From assembly GCF_001902295.1 (NCBI RefSeq), contig NZ_CP018335.1:3844001-3908000 (forward strand): a stretch of DNA of 64,000 bases, in the 5' to 3' direction. The translations under genes were made by a program, and so were the position numbers. Positions within the stretch are counted from its first letter, which is position 1. Each line of letters starts with the position of its first letter. Under the pieces are notes generated by a model. It made no database searches. It worked only from the letters and a program-made list of their open reading frames with translations, and was not told the origin of the DNA. This stretch comes from Clostridium kluyveri. GTDB lineage: Bacteria; Bacillota; Clostridia; Clostridiales; Clostridiaceae. Shown here in pieces: positions 27,264-36,113 of the stretch.

Positions 27264-27340
27264 GAAGATTTTTGCAAAAGTTATATTTAAAAATTAATAT
27301 TCCTATAAAAAATTCAAATCACACTTTTACAAAAATCTTC
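27264..27340 (-). promoter_or_regulatory. Long inverted repeat between agrD and agrC
   Basis: GAAGATTTTTGCAAAAGT (27264-27281) and its partner at 27323-27340 form an 18-bp stem, with one G-U pair in the minus-strand RNA, around a 41-nt AT-rich loop. It fills most of the agrD-agrC gap and ends about 20 nt before the agrC start. It could tune readthrough or RNA processing; it lacks a T-tract typical of a terminator. Confidence 0.7.
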
Positions 27341-27348
27341 CCAATTTA

Positions 27349-27492
27349 TTATCTTAAAAGCTCCTCAGGACATCTAGGTTGATATCCACCACCTATTGAC
27401 GTTGCAACTATAACTAATGCCGCAAACAACAAAGATACATTTCCTAACACTTTCAAACCGTTCTTCAATAATTTTTTCTTTAAAGATTTCAT
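27349..27492 (-). CDS. agrD: AgrD-like autoinducer propeptide
   Basis: A 47-codon frame with a strong AAGGAGGAAT site before its ATG. The product has a basic amphipathic start (MKSLKKKLLKNGLKVL), a hydrophobic stretch (SLLFAALVIVATS) and the C-terminal tail GGGYQPRCPEELLR, whose QPxxPxxL pattern is the AgrB-recognition end of AgrD peptides. It is immediately upstream of agrC-agrB. The only cysteine (Cys41) lies inside that tail, not at the usual ring position, so a ring through Ser32 or Thr31 is possible. The mature peptide is not determined. Confidence 0.85.
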   Translation of the reverse strand: MKSLKKKLLKNGLKVLGNVSLLFAALVIVATSIGGGYQPRCPEELLR

Positions 27493-27706
27493 TTTTATAT
27501 TCCTCCTTAAATGATTTGTAATTCAAGTAATTTTACGCAGTTTATTGTATACATTCTACAATATTTTATTTTTTCCTTCTTAATTATTAAAAAAAAATTA
27601 AAATTATTCAAATTAAATAAATAATGCCAAATTCTGTTCATTTATTGAATATACTGGTTTATATTTAAATAATCTCTTATGCTGATACTGTATAATTAAA
27701 CATATG

Positions 27707-28036
27707 TTACACAAATTTATTTTTTTTAGCTAAAATTCTCCATTTTTGTCCATTATAAAATGTAACTTCTCCTTCCATTAAATCCTCCTTTGCAATTTCA
27801 ATCCATCCACTGCCATTTATCATTTTAACTTTATCCATTCCAAGCCATCTAAACATGAATTTTTTACTAATACCCTGTTCTATAATTTCCCCTGTCAAAT
27901 CCCCGGTAATGGCTCCAAATTGAAGCTGTCCCCTTCCATCCTCATTAATTTTTATAAAAGATTGCATTTCCATATTCATGAAATTACCGCTAATTATTTT
28001 TATTTCATAAATATCCCACAGCCCTTTAAATTCCAT
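27707..28036 (-). CDS. Hypothetical protein
   Basis: A 109-residue soluble, beta-rich protein (EFKGLWDIYEIKIISG, GRGQLQFGAITGDLTGEI, GSGWIEIAKEDLMEGEVTFY). I do not recognise the family; it may be a small lipocalin- or DUF-type fold. The ATG at 28036 follows AAGGAGATG; the frame extends 13 codons further without a site. It lies 140 bp downstream of glnK behind a terminator, so it is probably expressed separately. Confidence 0.65.
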   Translation of the reverse strand: MEFKGLWDIYEIKIISGNFMNMEMQSFIKINEDGRGQLQFGAITGDLTGEIIEQGISKKFMFRWLGMDKVKMINGSGWIEIAKEDLMEGEVTFYNGQKWRILAKKNKFV

Positions 28037-28076
28037 GTATTCATCTCCTTTTATTATCTTTCTAGATGACTTCAAG

Positions 28077-28110
28077 AAAAGGAGATACCTTCATTAAAGT
28101 ATCCCCTTTT
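28077..28110 (-). terminator. Terminator of amtB-glnK
   Basis: AAAAGGAGATAC pairs with GTATCCCCTTTT with one mismatch. It is followed by a T-rich tail on the minus strand and lies about 70 bp after glnK. Confidence 0.75.
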
Positions 28111-28177
28111 TATATGCTATAAAAATAACTTCATTCCTTAATGTGACCCTATGGCAAATGGTGCCTAAACTATTTTT

Positions 28178-28546
28178 CTAAGATCTAGTATTATATTGCA
28201 GAGCCGCTCTACCTTCATCTCCAGTACTTATGCGTATAACATTTTCCACATTATAAATAAATATTTTTCCATCACCCATTTCTCCTGTATGAAGAACTTT
28301 TCTGGCAGTTTCAACAACAAGTTCCACAGGTACTTCACAAACCACCACTTCCACTTTTACTTTTGGAAGTAGATTAATATCCATAGTCAATCCTCTATAA
28401 TACTCTTTATGACCTTTCTGTATTCCACATCCTAAGACATTTGTAACAGTCATACCTGCAATACCAATTTCATTTAATGCCTCTTTCAATTCATCTAACC
28501 TAGCTTTAGAAGTAATAATATCTATTTTTGTAAGTTTGTCAGCCAT
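28178..28546 (-). CDS. glnK: Nitrogen regulatory protein PII (GlnK type)
   Basis: PII proteins sense 2-oxoglutarate and ATP/ADP and block AmtB. The 122-residue protein has the T-loop segment HKEYYRG with tyrosines near residues 49-50, LLPKVKVEVVV, and the B-loop TGEMGDGKIFIYNVENVIRI. The canonical loop tyrosine region is altered compared with enteric GlnB. It is downstream of amtB on the same strand, the usual amtB-glnK pair. A good ribosome site (GGGAGGT) precedes the ATG. Confidence 0.93.
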   Translation of the reverse strand: MADKLTKIDIITSKARLDELKEALNEIGIAGMTVTNVLGCGIQKGHKEYYRGLTMDINLLPKVKVEVVVCEVPVELVVETARKVLHTGEMGDGKIFIYNVENVIRISTGDEGRAALQYNTRS

Positions 28547-28799
28547 TGTTTTACCTCCCTTTTAAATATATATTTCAGTTTTTTTCATAATTTAAAATAA
28601 TAATATATAAGTAACATATGCCACATTCAAGAATATAGTCCTTTATAATTATAATGAAATGAGTAGTATTCTGAAAATTATCAATATTCTTAACTTTAAT
28701 GTGAACATTACCTGAAAATATATATTTATATTCTATATATAGATTTTATACTATTTCATAAAAGCTTTTCAACCATATTTGCACATTTAAATTATTTTT

Positions 28800-30029
28800 T
28801 TATACGCCAAGTCCGCCATAGGCCTCTTCTCCATGCTCTGTTACATCAAGACCTGTCTGTTCATTTTTGTCACTGGCTCTTATACCACTTAAAGCATTAA
28901 TTATTTTAATTACTACAAATGTGCCTACAGCTGAATATGCAATACTTGATAAAATAGCTATGAGCTGAATCCCTATCAATTTTGGATTTCCATGTATCAA
29001 TCCATTGGCTCCCGCTGGATTTATGGATTTCCAGGCAAATATCCCTGTGGCTATTCCGCCCCATATTCCCCCTATACCATGACATCCAAATACATCCAGT
29101 GCATCATCATATCCAAGTTTAGACTTGACAAATGTAATAGCTACATAGCACACAGTTCCTGCCACTAACCCGACAACTACTGAAGCCATAGGACTTACGA
29201 AGCCCGCTGCCGGAGTTATGGCTACAAGACCTGCCACTATGCCGCTGACAACACCAAGGGAGGTTACTTTTCTTCTATATATGTACTCGCAAATAGTCCA
29301 ACTTACAACAGAAGTTGCAGCAGAAGTATTGGTAGTTATAAAAGCATTTAGCGCTACACCGTTTACAGCCAGTGCACTTCCTGCATTAAATCCATACCAC
29401 CCAAACCAGAGTAATCCAGCTCCTAAACAAGTTAATGGAAGACTGCTGGGTTTACCTACATTCTTCCTTTTTCCAAGCATCAATGCTGCAACAAGGCCTG
29501 ATATACCTGAACTTATTTCCACCACATTTCCTCCTGCAAAATCCAAAGCTCCAAGATTTCTAAGCCAACCTCCTGCTCCCCATACCCAATGAGCAATAGG
29601 ATCATAAACTAATGTTGTCCAAAGAAAAAGGAATAAAATCCAGTGAATAAATTTCATTCTCTCTGCAATAGAGCCTGATATAACAGCTGAAGTTATTATT
29701 GCAAACATAAGCTGAAACATCATGAATGCCTGCTGTGGAATTGTACTTGAATAATCTGCATTTGGTGCAATTCCAACTCCTTTCAAACCTGCAAAATTAA
29801 AACCTCCTATTAATCCACCAATATCTGTTCCAAAACACAATGTATATCCTATAAATATCCATTGAACGGATATTACTGCCAGGGCTGAATAACTATGAAG
29901 AGTACTATTTAACGTATTCTTCCCCCTAACCATACCTCCATAAAACAAAGCTAGTCCCGGAGTCATAATCATTACCAGAACTGTACTCATAATTACAAAT
30001 ACAGTATCTGCTGCATTTACTCCACTCAT
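28800..30029 (-). CDS. amtB: Ammonium transporter AmtB
   Basis: AmtB conducts ammonium across the membrane. The 409-residue protein has eleven hydrophobic segments, no signal-peptide-like extension, the DPIAHWVWGAGGWL segment, GFNAGSAL, and FGCHGIGGIWGGIATG with the second of the twin pore histidines. TAGGAGGT precedes the ATG. The leader contains a long inverted repeat (30062-30116). GlnK follows. Confidence 0.97.
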   Translation of the reverse strand: MSGVNAADTVFVIMSTVLVMIMTPGLALFYGGMVRGKNTLNSTLHSYSALAVISVQWIFIGYTLCFGTDIGGLIGGFNFAGLKGVGIAPNADYSSTIPQQAFMMFQLMFAIITSAVISGSIAERMKFIHWILFLFLWTTLVYDPIAHWVWGAGGWLRNLGALDFAGGNVVEISSGISGLVAALMLGKRKNVGKPSSLPLTCLGAGLLWFGWYGFNAGSALAVNGVALNAFITTNTSAATSVVSWTICEYIYRRKVTSLGVVSGIVAGLVAITPAAGFVSPMASVVVGLVAGTVCYVAITFVKSKLGYDDALDVFGCHGIGGIWGGIATGIFAWKSINPAGANGLIHGNPKLIGIQLIAILSSIAYSAVGTFVVIKIINALSGIRASDKNEQTGLDVTEHGEEAYGGLGV

Positions 30030-30061
30030 AAAAATACCTCCTAAAAATAAATAAAAAATAA

Positions 30062-30116
30062 AGTATTATATTAAATAGTTTTTAAAGGCCTTTTAAAAAA
30101 CTATTTATATAATACT
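30062..30116 (-). promoter_or_regulatory. Leader inverted repeat before amtB (possible attenuator)
   Basis: A nearly continuous pairing of about 25 bp around GGCC, ending AGTATTATA/TATAATACT. On the minus strand it is followed by TTTATTTTTTATTT and then the amtB ribosome site, so it looks like an intrinsic terminator inside the amtB leader. The remaining gap to the permease gene (30117-30328) shows nothing else I can name. Confidence 0.6.
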
Positions 30117-30328
30117 AATTTTTGTACAAATTATCTATAGTTATATTAAAATTTTTATTGATTCATTAATTATTTTTTGCTTTTATTGATAATTGCAAAA
30201 TTATATGCATGTATCACTTTAAAAAGAAATCTAATATTCAATATTTATCAATTTTATGTCTATAATTTTATTATTTTTTAATTTTATAAGTGTAATTTTC
30301 TTAATTACATCATTATTATCTAAAATTT

Positions 30329-31576
30329 TTACAATACAGTTTTTTCAGGAATATTAATTACACTTGATTTTTTATTATTATATAGGGATAAGAGAATAAC
30401 TATCACTAGAAGTAAAATACTCCACAAATTTGATTTAAATAAAAGTAAAGTAAAAGCTATGATAAGTATGCCAATTGCAATTCTTATTTTTGCGTTATGA
30501 AGTAATCTGAAACCGGCAACTAATCCAATTATTGCATTACATAGAAAAAATACATTTGCGCAGGTTACAACACTATCAAGACTTAAAATTCCCATACCTG
30601 TGAGAAGCATCACTAAGGCATGTATAATGACAAAAGTTATGACGGCATTAACTGGACTTTCATTTCTATTTAGGTATGAAAGATATCCTGGCAATCTATT
30701 TTTTGCTGCACGAAGGGCACTCATTCGTGAAACTGCCCCAACTACCATAAGGTATGTACACATACAAAGTCCTATTGCGATAATCCCTATTATGGGTAAA
30801 GCAAATATGCCAAATAAAGGAGTCATAATTGCTATAATATCATGTTTACCTCCTAATACACTTTGTATGGAAAGCGCTGCGGCTAAATACAAAACTGCAA
30901 TAATCACAAGACTTATTGTCATAGCCTTCATAAGAGTTTTTTTAGGATTTTCTATATCTTCAATATAATTACCAATGACCTCCCACCCCACTATTGCCCA
31001 AAATAAAATTAGCAGCGTATATCCAAATTTGGATAGAGAAAATGCTGTATTAGGCAATCCTATATGGGAATTAAAGATCAAAGCATAGGTGCTTCCACAC
31101 AATAACAATACTGCCGTAAATGCCGTTAATATGAAAGCTACCCTGCCTAAAGTTTTGACACCTAAAATAATTATACAGACACAAACAATTTCTATTCCAA
31201 AGGCTATGATTTCAATATTTACATTTGAAAAAACGCGAAAGTTTTTCAAGAAACCTGCTGCAGTGATTAAAACCGCTGCAGGACCAAAACAAACGGCAGC
31301 TGTAAGAAAATTTTCAGTAAGTTCACGCCAAAAAACTCCAAGGGTATTACCCACTGCAATTGCAATTCCTTCATTTCCTGGACTTTTCAAACTTAAAAAT
31401 ACAAATACATAAGCAAATACAATTCCTAGTGCCATTATTACAATCCATGCTAATATAGCCCATTGACCAATAACCTTATATGCTATTGGAGGCAATAATA
31501 CTATTCCCGATCCTAAAACAGGTCCAACTATAAGACCACAAAGTGTAACAACTCCAATGCTTCTATTTTTATCCAT
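30329..31576 (-). CDS. APC-superfamily amino-acid permease (YjeH-like)
   Basis: The 415-residue protein has about twelve membrane helices and the APC helix-1 signature GLIVGPVLGSGIVLLPP. Helix 6 reads ILFWAIVGWEVIGNYIEDIENP. The closest type I can name is the YjeH-like exporter/permease group; the substrate is not known. ATG 31576 follows GGGGAGAG; the frame opens 14 codons upstream without support. It diverges from a LysR-type gene, with a 13-bp-arm palindrome between them, which suggests local control. Confidence 0.82.
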   Translation of the reverse strand: MDKNRSIGVVTLCGLIVGPVLGSGIVLLPPIAYKVIGQWAILAWIVIMALGIVFAYVFVFLSLKSPGNEGIAIAVGNTLGVFWRELTENFLTAAVCFGPAAVLITAAGFLKNFRVFSNVNIEIIAFGIEIVCVCIIILGVKTLGRVAFILTAFTAVLLLCGSTYALIFNSHIGLPNTAFSLSKFGYTLLILFWAIVGWEVIGNYIEDIENPKKTLMKAMTISLVIIAVLYLAAALSIQSVLGGKHDIIAIMTPLFGIFALPIIGIIAIGLCMCTYLMVVGAVSRMSALRAAKNRLPGYLSYLNRNESPVNAVITFVIIHALVMLLTGMGILSLDSVVTCANVFFLCNAIIGLVAGFRLLHNAKIRIAIGILIIAFTLLLFKSNLWSILLLVIVILLSLYNNKKSSVINIPEKTVL

Positions 31577-31648
31577 ACTCTCCCCACTTTTCCTAAAAAT
31601 AACTTGAATTTTTATCAATATTATACTAACATAGAATCAATTATTAAT

Positions 31649-31682
31649 AAAATTGAATTATTTGAAACTATAATTCAATTTT
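31649..31682. promoter_or_regulatory. Palindromic operator between the permease and LysR genes
   Basis: AAAATTGAATTAT (31649-31661) and ATAATTCAATTTT (31670-31682) are perfect 13-bp arms around 8 bp. The core contains ATT-N-AAT-type dyads typical of LysR sites. It lies 22 bp before the LysR start codon. Confidence 0.7.
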
Positions 31683-31704
31683 ATTGAAGTTAGGAGAAAA
31701 TACT

Positions 31705-32601
31705 ATGGAACTTAGAAATCTAATAACATTTTGTAAAATCACCCATTTGAAAAGCTATTCTAAAGCCGCAAGAGAACTTGGATATGCTCAATCTACAATT
31801 ACAACCCAAATTCAACTTCTAGAACAAGAACTTAATATAAAGCTATTTGAAAGAATTGGACGAAGTATAAAGTTGACTTCTAAAGGTCTAATCTTTCTTA
31901 AATATGCACAAAATATAGTGAATCTTGCACATGAGGCTAAAGAAGCAATAAATGACACAGATATTCCTGCTGGAACTTTAAGAATTGGTACCGTTGAATC
32001 CCTTTGCACAATGAAACTTCCTGAGCTTCTCAGAAATTATCACAAAAAATATCCCAATGTGGAAATTATAATTAAATTAGGTATATGCTCCGATTTAAGA
32101 GATATGCTTAAAAATAACATAGTGGATTTAATATTTATATTAGATGAGCCAGTTATGGATTCAGATTTAATATCATGCATGTCCTATAATGAACCTATGG
32201 CAGTTCTGGCTTCACCATTAAATGAATTAGCATATAAAAATAATCTAACCATAGAAGATATTAAAGATGAGTCATTAATTCTTACAGAAAGTGGCTGCAG
32301 CTATAGAAGTGCCTTTGAAAAAATATTTCATAAATCGGGTCTAAGTCCACATTTATCACTGGAGGTAGGAAATGTTGAGGCTATTAAGAATTTTACTATG
32401 AGTAATCTTGGAATTACTTTATTGCCTGTGATGACTGTAAAAAAAGAACTGGCTAAAAAGAATTTAATATTATTGGATTTAGAAGGATGTGAATTCAATA
32501 TGATGACACAGATGCTCTATCATAAGAATAAATGGATAACAGCGGCAATGAAAACTTTTATCCAAATGGCCTCCACTATGCCTGTCACCCCAACTTCTTG
32601 A
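31705..32601 (+). CDS. LysR-family transcriptional regulator
   Basis: A 298-residue LTTR with N-terminal HTH (ITHLKSYSKAARELGYAQST, VTTQ-like ITTQIQLLEQEL, LFERIGRSIKLTSKG) and a periplasmic-binding-like effector domain (GTLRIGTVESLC, LSLEVGNVEAIKNF, LGITLLP). The ATG at 31705 follows TTAGGAGA; a TTG seven codons earlier is less likely. It diverges from the amino-acid permease and probably controls it. Its last codons run into a partial copy of the dispersed repeat. Confidence 0.92.
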   Translation: MELRNLITFCKITHLKSYSKAARELGYAQSTITTQIQLLEQELNIKLFERIGRSIKLTSKGLIFLKYAQNIVNLAHEAKEAINDTDIPAGTLRIGTVESLCTMKLPELLRNYHKKYPNVEIIIKLGICSDLRDMLKNNIVDLIFILDEPVMDSDLISCMSYNEPMAVLASPLNELAYKNNLTIEDIKDESLILTESGCSYRSAFEKIFHKSGLSPHLSLEVGNVEAIKNFTMSNLGITLLPVMTVKKELAKKNLILLDLEGCEFNMMTQMLYHKNKWITAAMKTFIQMASTMPVTPTS

Positions 32602-32645
32602 AAGTGAGGTAACACCGCTGTATCCTTTTGTAAACTTCTTTAATT
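32587..32645 (+). repeat. Partial copy of the dispersed element at the LysR 3' end
   Basis: CCCCAACTTCTTGAAAGTGA and the following GGTAACACCGCTG align with CCCACAGCTTCTTAAAAATG and GGGGATAAGCACTGC of the adjacent full copy. It is therefore a tandem partial duplicate, and the stop codon of the LysR gene is inside it. Confidence 0.6.
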
Positions 32646-32797
32646 TTTATCCGAACGCTACCATTGCTAACACCCACAGCTTCTTAAAAATGGGGGATAA
32701 GCACTGCTACGCGTCTGGATAAGTTCTTCTAAGATTCAGGTGGAGAAAAGCATTTCTCATGAGCAAACTCCACCTGAACCTAAGAATTACTTGATAT
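32646..32797 (+). repeat. Dispersed structured element, full copy
   Basis: This 152-bp intergenic element lies between convergent LysR and smpB. One part is a hairpin: TTCTAAGATTCAGGTGGAG (32726-32744) pairs with CTCCACCTGAACCTAAGAA (32768-32786), two mismatches. The other part is closed by TTATCCGAACGC near 32648 pairing with GCGTCTGGATAA (32711-32722). Relatives occur at 2.5, 14.1, 32.6 and 58.3 kb. Confidence 0.75.
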
Positions 32798-32799
32798 GA

Positions 32800-33273
32800 C
32801 TACCTAAATCTCTCTTTCATCTGTCTCTCTATATCTCTCTTAGCAGCTTTCTCCAGCATGGAATCTCTTTTATCATAGTTTTTCTTTCCCTTGGCTACTG
32901 CTAGATTTACCTTCACTCTGCCATTTTTAAGATAAAGAGATAGCGGCACAATAGTATATCCCTGCTGTGCAGTATATCCAAGCAGTCTTGCTATTTCCTT
33001 CTTATGGAGAAGTAACTTTCTGTCCCTTAGAGGATCTTTATTAAATATATTTCCTTTTTCATAGGGACTTATATGCATATTACGTATAAAAATTTCTCCA
33101 TTTATTATTTCACCATAGCTATCTTTTAAATTGGATTTTCCAGCCCTTATAGATTTAACCTCGGTTCCAACCAATTGTATTCCCGCTTCCATTGATTCTT
33201 CAATGAAATAATCATGTCTTGCCTTTCTATTTTCCGCAAGAGTTTTGTTATTGGATTTATTTTTAGCCGACAT
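32800..33273 (-). CDS. smpB: SsrA-binding protein SmpB
   Basis: SmpB delivers tmRNA to stalled ribosomes. The 157-residue protein shows NRKARHDYFIEESMEAGIQL, GTEVKSIRAGKSNLKDSYG and the C-terminal KGKKNYDKRDSMLEKAAKRD tail. TAAGGGGGGAT precedes the ATG. It follows rnr by 46 bp. The tmRNA gene, often nearby, is not in the 200-bp gap downstream. Confidence 0.97.
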   Translation of the reverse strand: MSAKNKSNNKTLAENRKARHDYFIEESMEAGIQLVGTEVKSIRAGKSNLKDSYGEIINGEIFIRNMHISPYEKGNIFNKDPLRDRKLLLHKKEIARLLGYTAQQGYTIVPLSLYLKNGRVKVNLAVAKGKKNYDKRDSMLEKAAKRDIERQMKERFR

Positions 33274-33319
33274 GGTTTTTATCCCCCCTTACAACTTTCA
33301 TGGATTACTTTAAACAAGT

Positions 33320-35449
33320 CTATTCCTCTTTATCATCTTTTTCTTTTACTACTTCAAAATATATCTCATGAGCAGCCAGGTCAACCTTTGATACATGAAT
33401 TCTAACTTCATCACCTAATTTGTAGATATTTCTGGTTCTTTCACCTATAAGACTCAAGTGCTTTTCATCATATACATAATAGTCATCTTCCAAAGTACTT
33501 ATGTGAACTAATCCTTCTATAGTATTTGGAATTTCTACAAACATTCCAAAATTAGTAACTGAAGATATTATACCATTAAATTCTTCTCCTATTCTTGTAC
33601 TCATATATTCTGCCTTTTTCAAGTCATCTACTTCTCTTTCTGCCTCCTGAGCCAATCTTTCCATATCAGAAGATTGCCTTGCCGCATAATCTACTTCCTT
33701 TACTAATCTCTTTATCCTATTATCAGTTAACTGACCATTTATAAATTCTTTAATTATTCTATGGATAATAAGATCGGGATACCTTCTTATGGGAGATGTA
33801 AAATGACAATAATACTTGGCTGCCAATCCAAAGTGTCCTATACATTCAGGAGAATATCTGGCCTGTTTCATAGAACGAAGCATTAGTGTACTTACCACAG
33901 TTTCTTCCTTTTTTCCCTTTACCTTCTCTATTATATCCTGAAGTGTTTTTGGATGAACATCTTTTCCCCATCTCACTGCATATCCCAGATTATGAATAAA
34001 TTCATTAAAATGCATCAATTTTTCTTCATCAGGATTTTCATGTACTCTAAATACAAAAGGTAAAGTAGTCCAGAACATATGCTCTGCTATGGTCTCATTG
34101 CACACCAGCATAAATTCTTCTATTATCCTATTTGATATTCCCCTTTCATAGGGTTCAATCTTTATAGGCACACCCAATTCGTTAAGAGTTATTTTACATT
34201 CCTCAAAGTCAAAATCTATAGCTCCCCGCATCATTCTTTTTTTATTTAAAATTGTGCAAAGTTCTTCCATAAGCTTAAATGTATCCACAAGATTGCCATA
34301 TTTTTCTATGGTTTCCTTATCCCCTTTAAGTATCTTTGTAACATCTGTGTAAGTCATTCTTTCATTGCTTCTTATTACACTTTCTACAATATTATGTTCT
34401 ATAACTTTTCCATTTTCATCTATTTTCATGAAACAGCTTAGGGTCAGTCTATCCGTATTTGGATTCAAGCTGCAAATTCCATTAGATAATTTTCTTGGAA
34501 GCATGGGTATAACCCTGTCTATGAGATACACTGAAGTTCCTCTTTTCAATGCTTCTTTATCCAGCGGATTTTTTTCTTTTACATAATAGGATACATCTGC
34601 TATATGTACTCCCAAATAGTAGCTTCCATCAGGAAGTTTTTCCAGGGACACCGCATCGTCTAAATCTTTGGCATCTTCTCCATCTATTGTGACAGTGAGC
34701 ATATTCCTTAAATCCATTCTTCTTTCATACTCTTTATCCGGTATTTTTTCCGGTATACTCTCCGCATAGGATTCAACTTTCTGTGGAAATTCCTCGGGAA
34801 GATTATTCTTTTTTATTATAGTCAATATATCTATACCCTTTTCCCCTTTTTTCCCTAGTATATCAACTATTTTACCTTCTGGATTTCTTCTCTTGTCAGG
34901 CCACTGGGTGATTTCTGCAATTACAATATCCCCTGTCTCAGCCTCTTTTTTACAATTCTTGGGTATGAATATATCCTGATATATACGTTTTTCTTCCGGT
35001 ACAACAAATCCAAAATTTCTGCTGTTTTCAAAAGTTCCTATAACTTTACTGTTTGCTCTTTCAAGTACCCTTATTATTTCTCCTTCACATTTCTTTTCCG
35101 TATTTGCTTGTTTGTTTATTTTTACTACTACCCGATCCCCGTTCATGGCACCATTTAATGCTGAAGATGGGACAAATATATCCTTTCCCTCATCATAAGG
35201 TATTACAAAACCGTATCCTTTCTGATGTCCTTGAAATTTTCCAGTTACAAGGCCCATTTTATCCGGTATTCCATACCTATTAGTACGGGTCTTAACTATG
35301 GTACCCTCTCTTTCTATCTCATCTACTATCTTTTTAAAATTCTTCACATCTGCTTTTTTTACAGAAAACACTTTTTCCAATTCTTTTATATTCATAGGCT
35401 TATACGCCTGTTCTTTCATAAAATCTACAATAGCTTCTTTTATGTTCAT
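33320..35449 (-). CDS. rnr: Ribonuclease R
   Basis: A 3'-5' exoribonuclease that degrades structured RNA and helps trans-translation. The 709-residue protein has N-terminal cold-shock domains (KGYGFVIPYDEGKDIFVPSS), the RNB catalytic domain with VTIDGEDAKDLDDAVSLE (acidic Mg ligands), RRYPDLIIHR, and a C-terminal S1 domain (GIISSVTNFGMFVEIPNTIE). GAAGGTGGTG precedes the ATG. It lies between secG and smpB, the common Firmicute order. Confidence 0.96.
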   Translation of the reverse strand: MNIKEAIVDFMKEQAYKPMNIKELEKVFSVKKADVKNFKKIVDEIEREGTIVKTRTNRYGIPDKMGLVTGKFQGHQKGYGFVIPYDEGKDIFVPSSALNGAMNGDRVVVKINKQANTEKKCEGEIIRVLERANSKVIGTFENSRNFGFVVPEEKRIYQDIFIPKNCKKEAETGDIVIAEITQWPDKRRNPEGKIVDILGKKGEKGIDILTIIKKNNLPEEFPQKVESYAESIPEKIPDKEYERRMDLRNMLTVTIDGEDAKDLDDAVSLEKLPDGSYYLGVHIADVSYYVKEKNPLDKEALKRGTSVYLIDRVIPMLPRKLSNGICSLNPNTDRLTLSCFMKIDENGKVIEHNIVESVIRSNERMTYTDVTKILKGDKETIEKYGNLVDTFKLMEELCTILNKKRMMRGAIDFDFEECKITLNELGVPIKIEPYERGISNRIIEEFMLVCNETIAEHMFWTTLPFVFRVHENPDEEKLMHFNEFIHNLGYAVRWGKDVHPKTLQDIIEKVKGKKEETVVSTLMLRSMKQARYSPECIGHFGLAAKYYCHFTSPIRRYPDLIIHRIIKEFINGQLTDNRIKRLVKEVDYAARQSSDMERLAQEAEREVDDLKKAEYMSTRIGEEFNGIISSVTNFGMFVEIPNTIEGLVHISTLEDDYYVYDEKHLSLIGERTRNIYKLGDEVRIHVSKVDLAAHEIYFEVVKEKDDKEE

Positions 35450-35633
35450 TTTTTCACCACCTTCTATATATATTGATATTAGTAATAAAATAATATTCCA
35501 TATTATAAAAACATTTTTACTTGCTTCCTGTATTTTATATATCCTAATGATATATTATGTCCATGTTATAAGTCAATATATTCCCTCAATTGTAAAATAT
35601 TTTATAAAACATTTCTCACTGCATACTAAAAAA

Positions 35634-35663
35634 ATAAATAGAGTATAAATCTACTCTATTTAT
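35634..35663 (-). terminator. Terminator after secG
   Basis: ATAAATAGAGTA and TACTCTATTTAT are perfect 12-bp arms with a 6-nt loop, followed on the minus strand by TTTTTTTAG. It separates secG from rnr. Confidence 0.85.
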
Positions 35664-35680
35664 GTAAACTATTATTCAAA

Positions 35681-35914
35681 TTATTTTATCATAGTCTGTA
35701 CTATACATATAGCTGCAAATAATATAGCTAACACAACAGTTGTTTTGGATAACATTGCTTCTGAAGTTCTGGATTTATTTTTTGAATAAAAACTTTCAGA
35801 AGGCCCTCCTGATATAAATCCACTTAGACCATTGGTCTTTCCTGGCTGCATCAATATAACACATATAAGCATAACTCCTATTATAAGTTGTGCAATTATT
35901 AAAAAAATATGCAT
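35681..35914 (-). CDS. secG: Preprotein translocase subunit SecG
   Basis: A 77-residue protein with two membrane helices (FLIIAQLIIGVMLICVILM and TTVVLAILFAAICIVQTM) and the SecG loop LMQPGKTNGLSGFISGG. It is an accessory part of the SecYEG channel. The ATG at 35914 follows GGAGGTGG; a GTG three codons upstream lies in the ribosome site. It lies between eno and rnr. Confidence 0.95.
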   Translation of the reverse strand: MHIFLIIAQLIIGVMLICVILMQPGKTNGLSGFISGGPSESFYSKNKSRTSEAMLSKTTVVLAILFAAICIVQTMIK

Positions 35915-36041
35915 GGATTCCACCTCCTGCCATTACATAGGAAATAATTAACTTAAAACAAATTTACATACATATTAGACATGTTCTCATTACATTCCTT
36001 TTTAGCTACCTTATTGTAGCATATATATATTGGAATTGCAA

Positions 36042-36075
36042 TTTTTAAAGGCCCTCAAAGACAGACCTTTAAAAA
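36042..36075 (-). terminator. Hairpin after eno
   Basis: TTTTTAAAGG (36042-36051) and CCTTTAAAAA (36066-36075) pair across a 14-nt loop. The T-rich end is part of the stem, so termination strength is uncertain. Confidence 0.55.
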
Positions 36076-36113
36076 TCATAATTGTAAATGGTAAATTTCT
36101 ATTGTTTCAGAGA

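Noticed and set aside
32602..32799. tmRNA (ssrA) downstream of smpB
   Set aside because: The gap is only about 200 bp, has no tRNA-like ends or tag-peptide frame, and is filled by the dispersed repeat.
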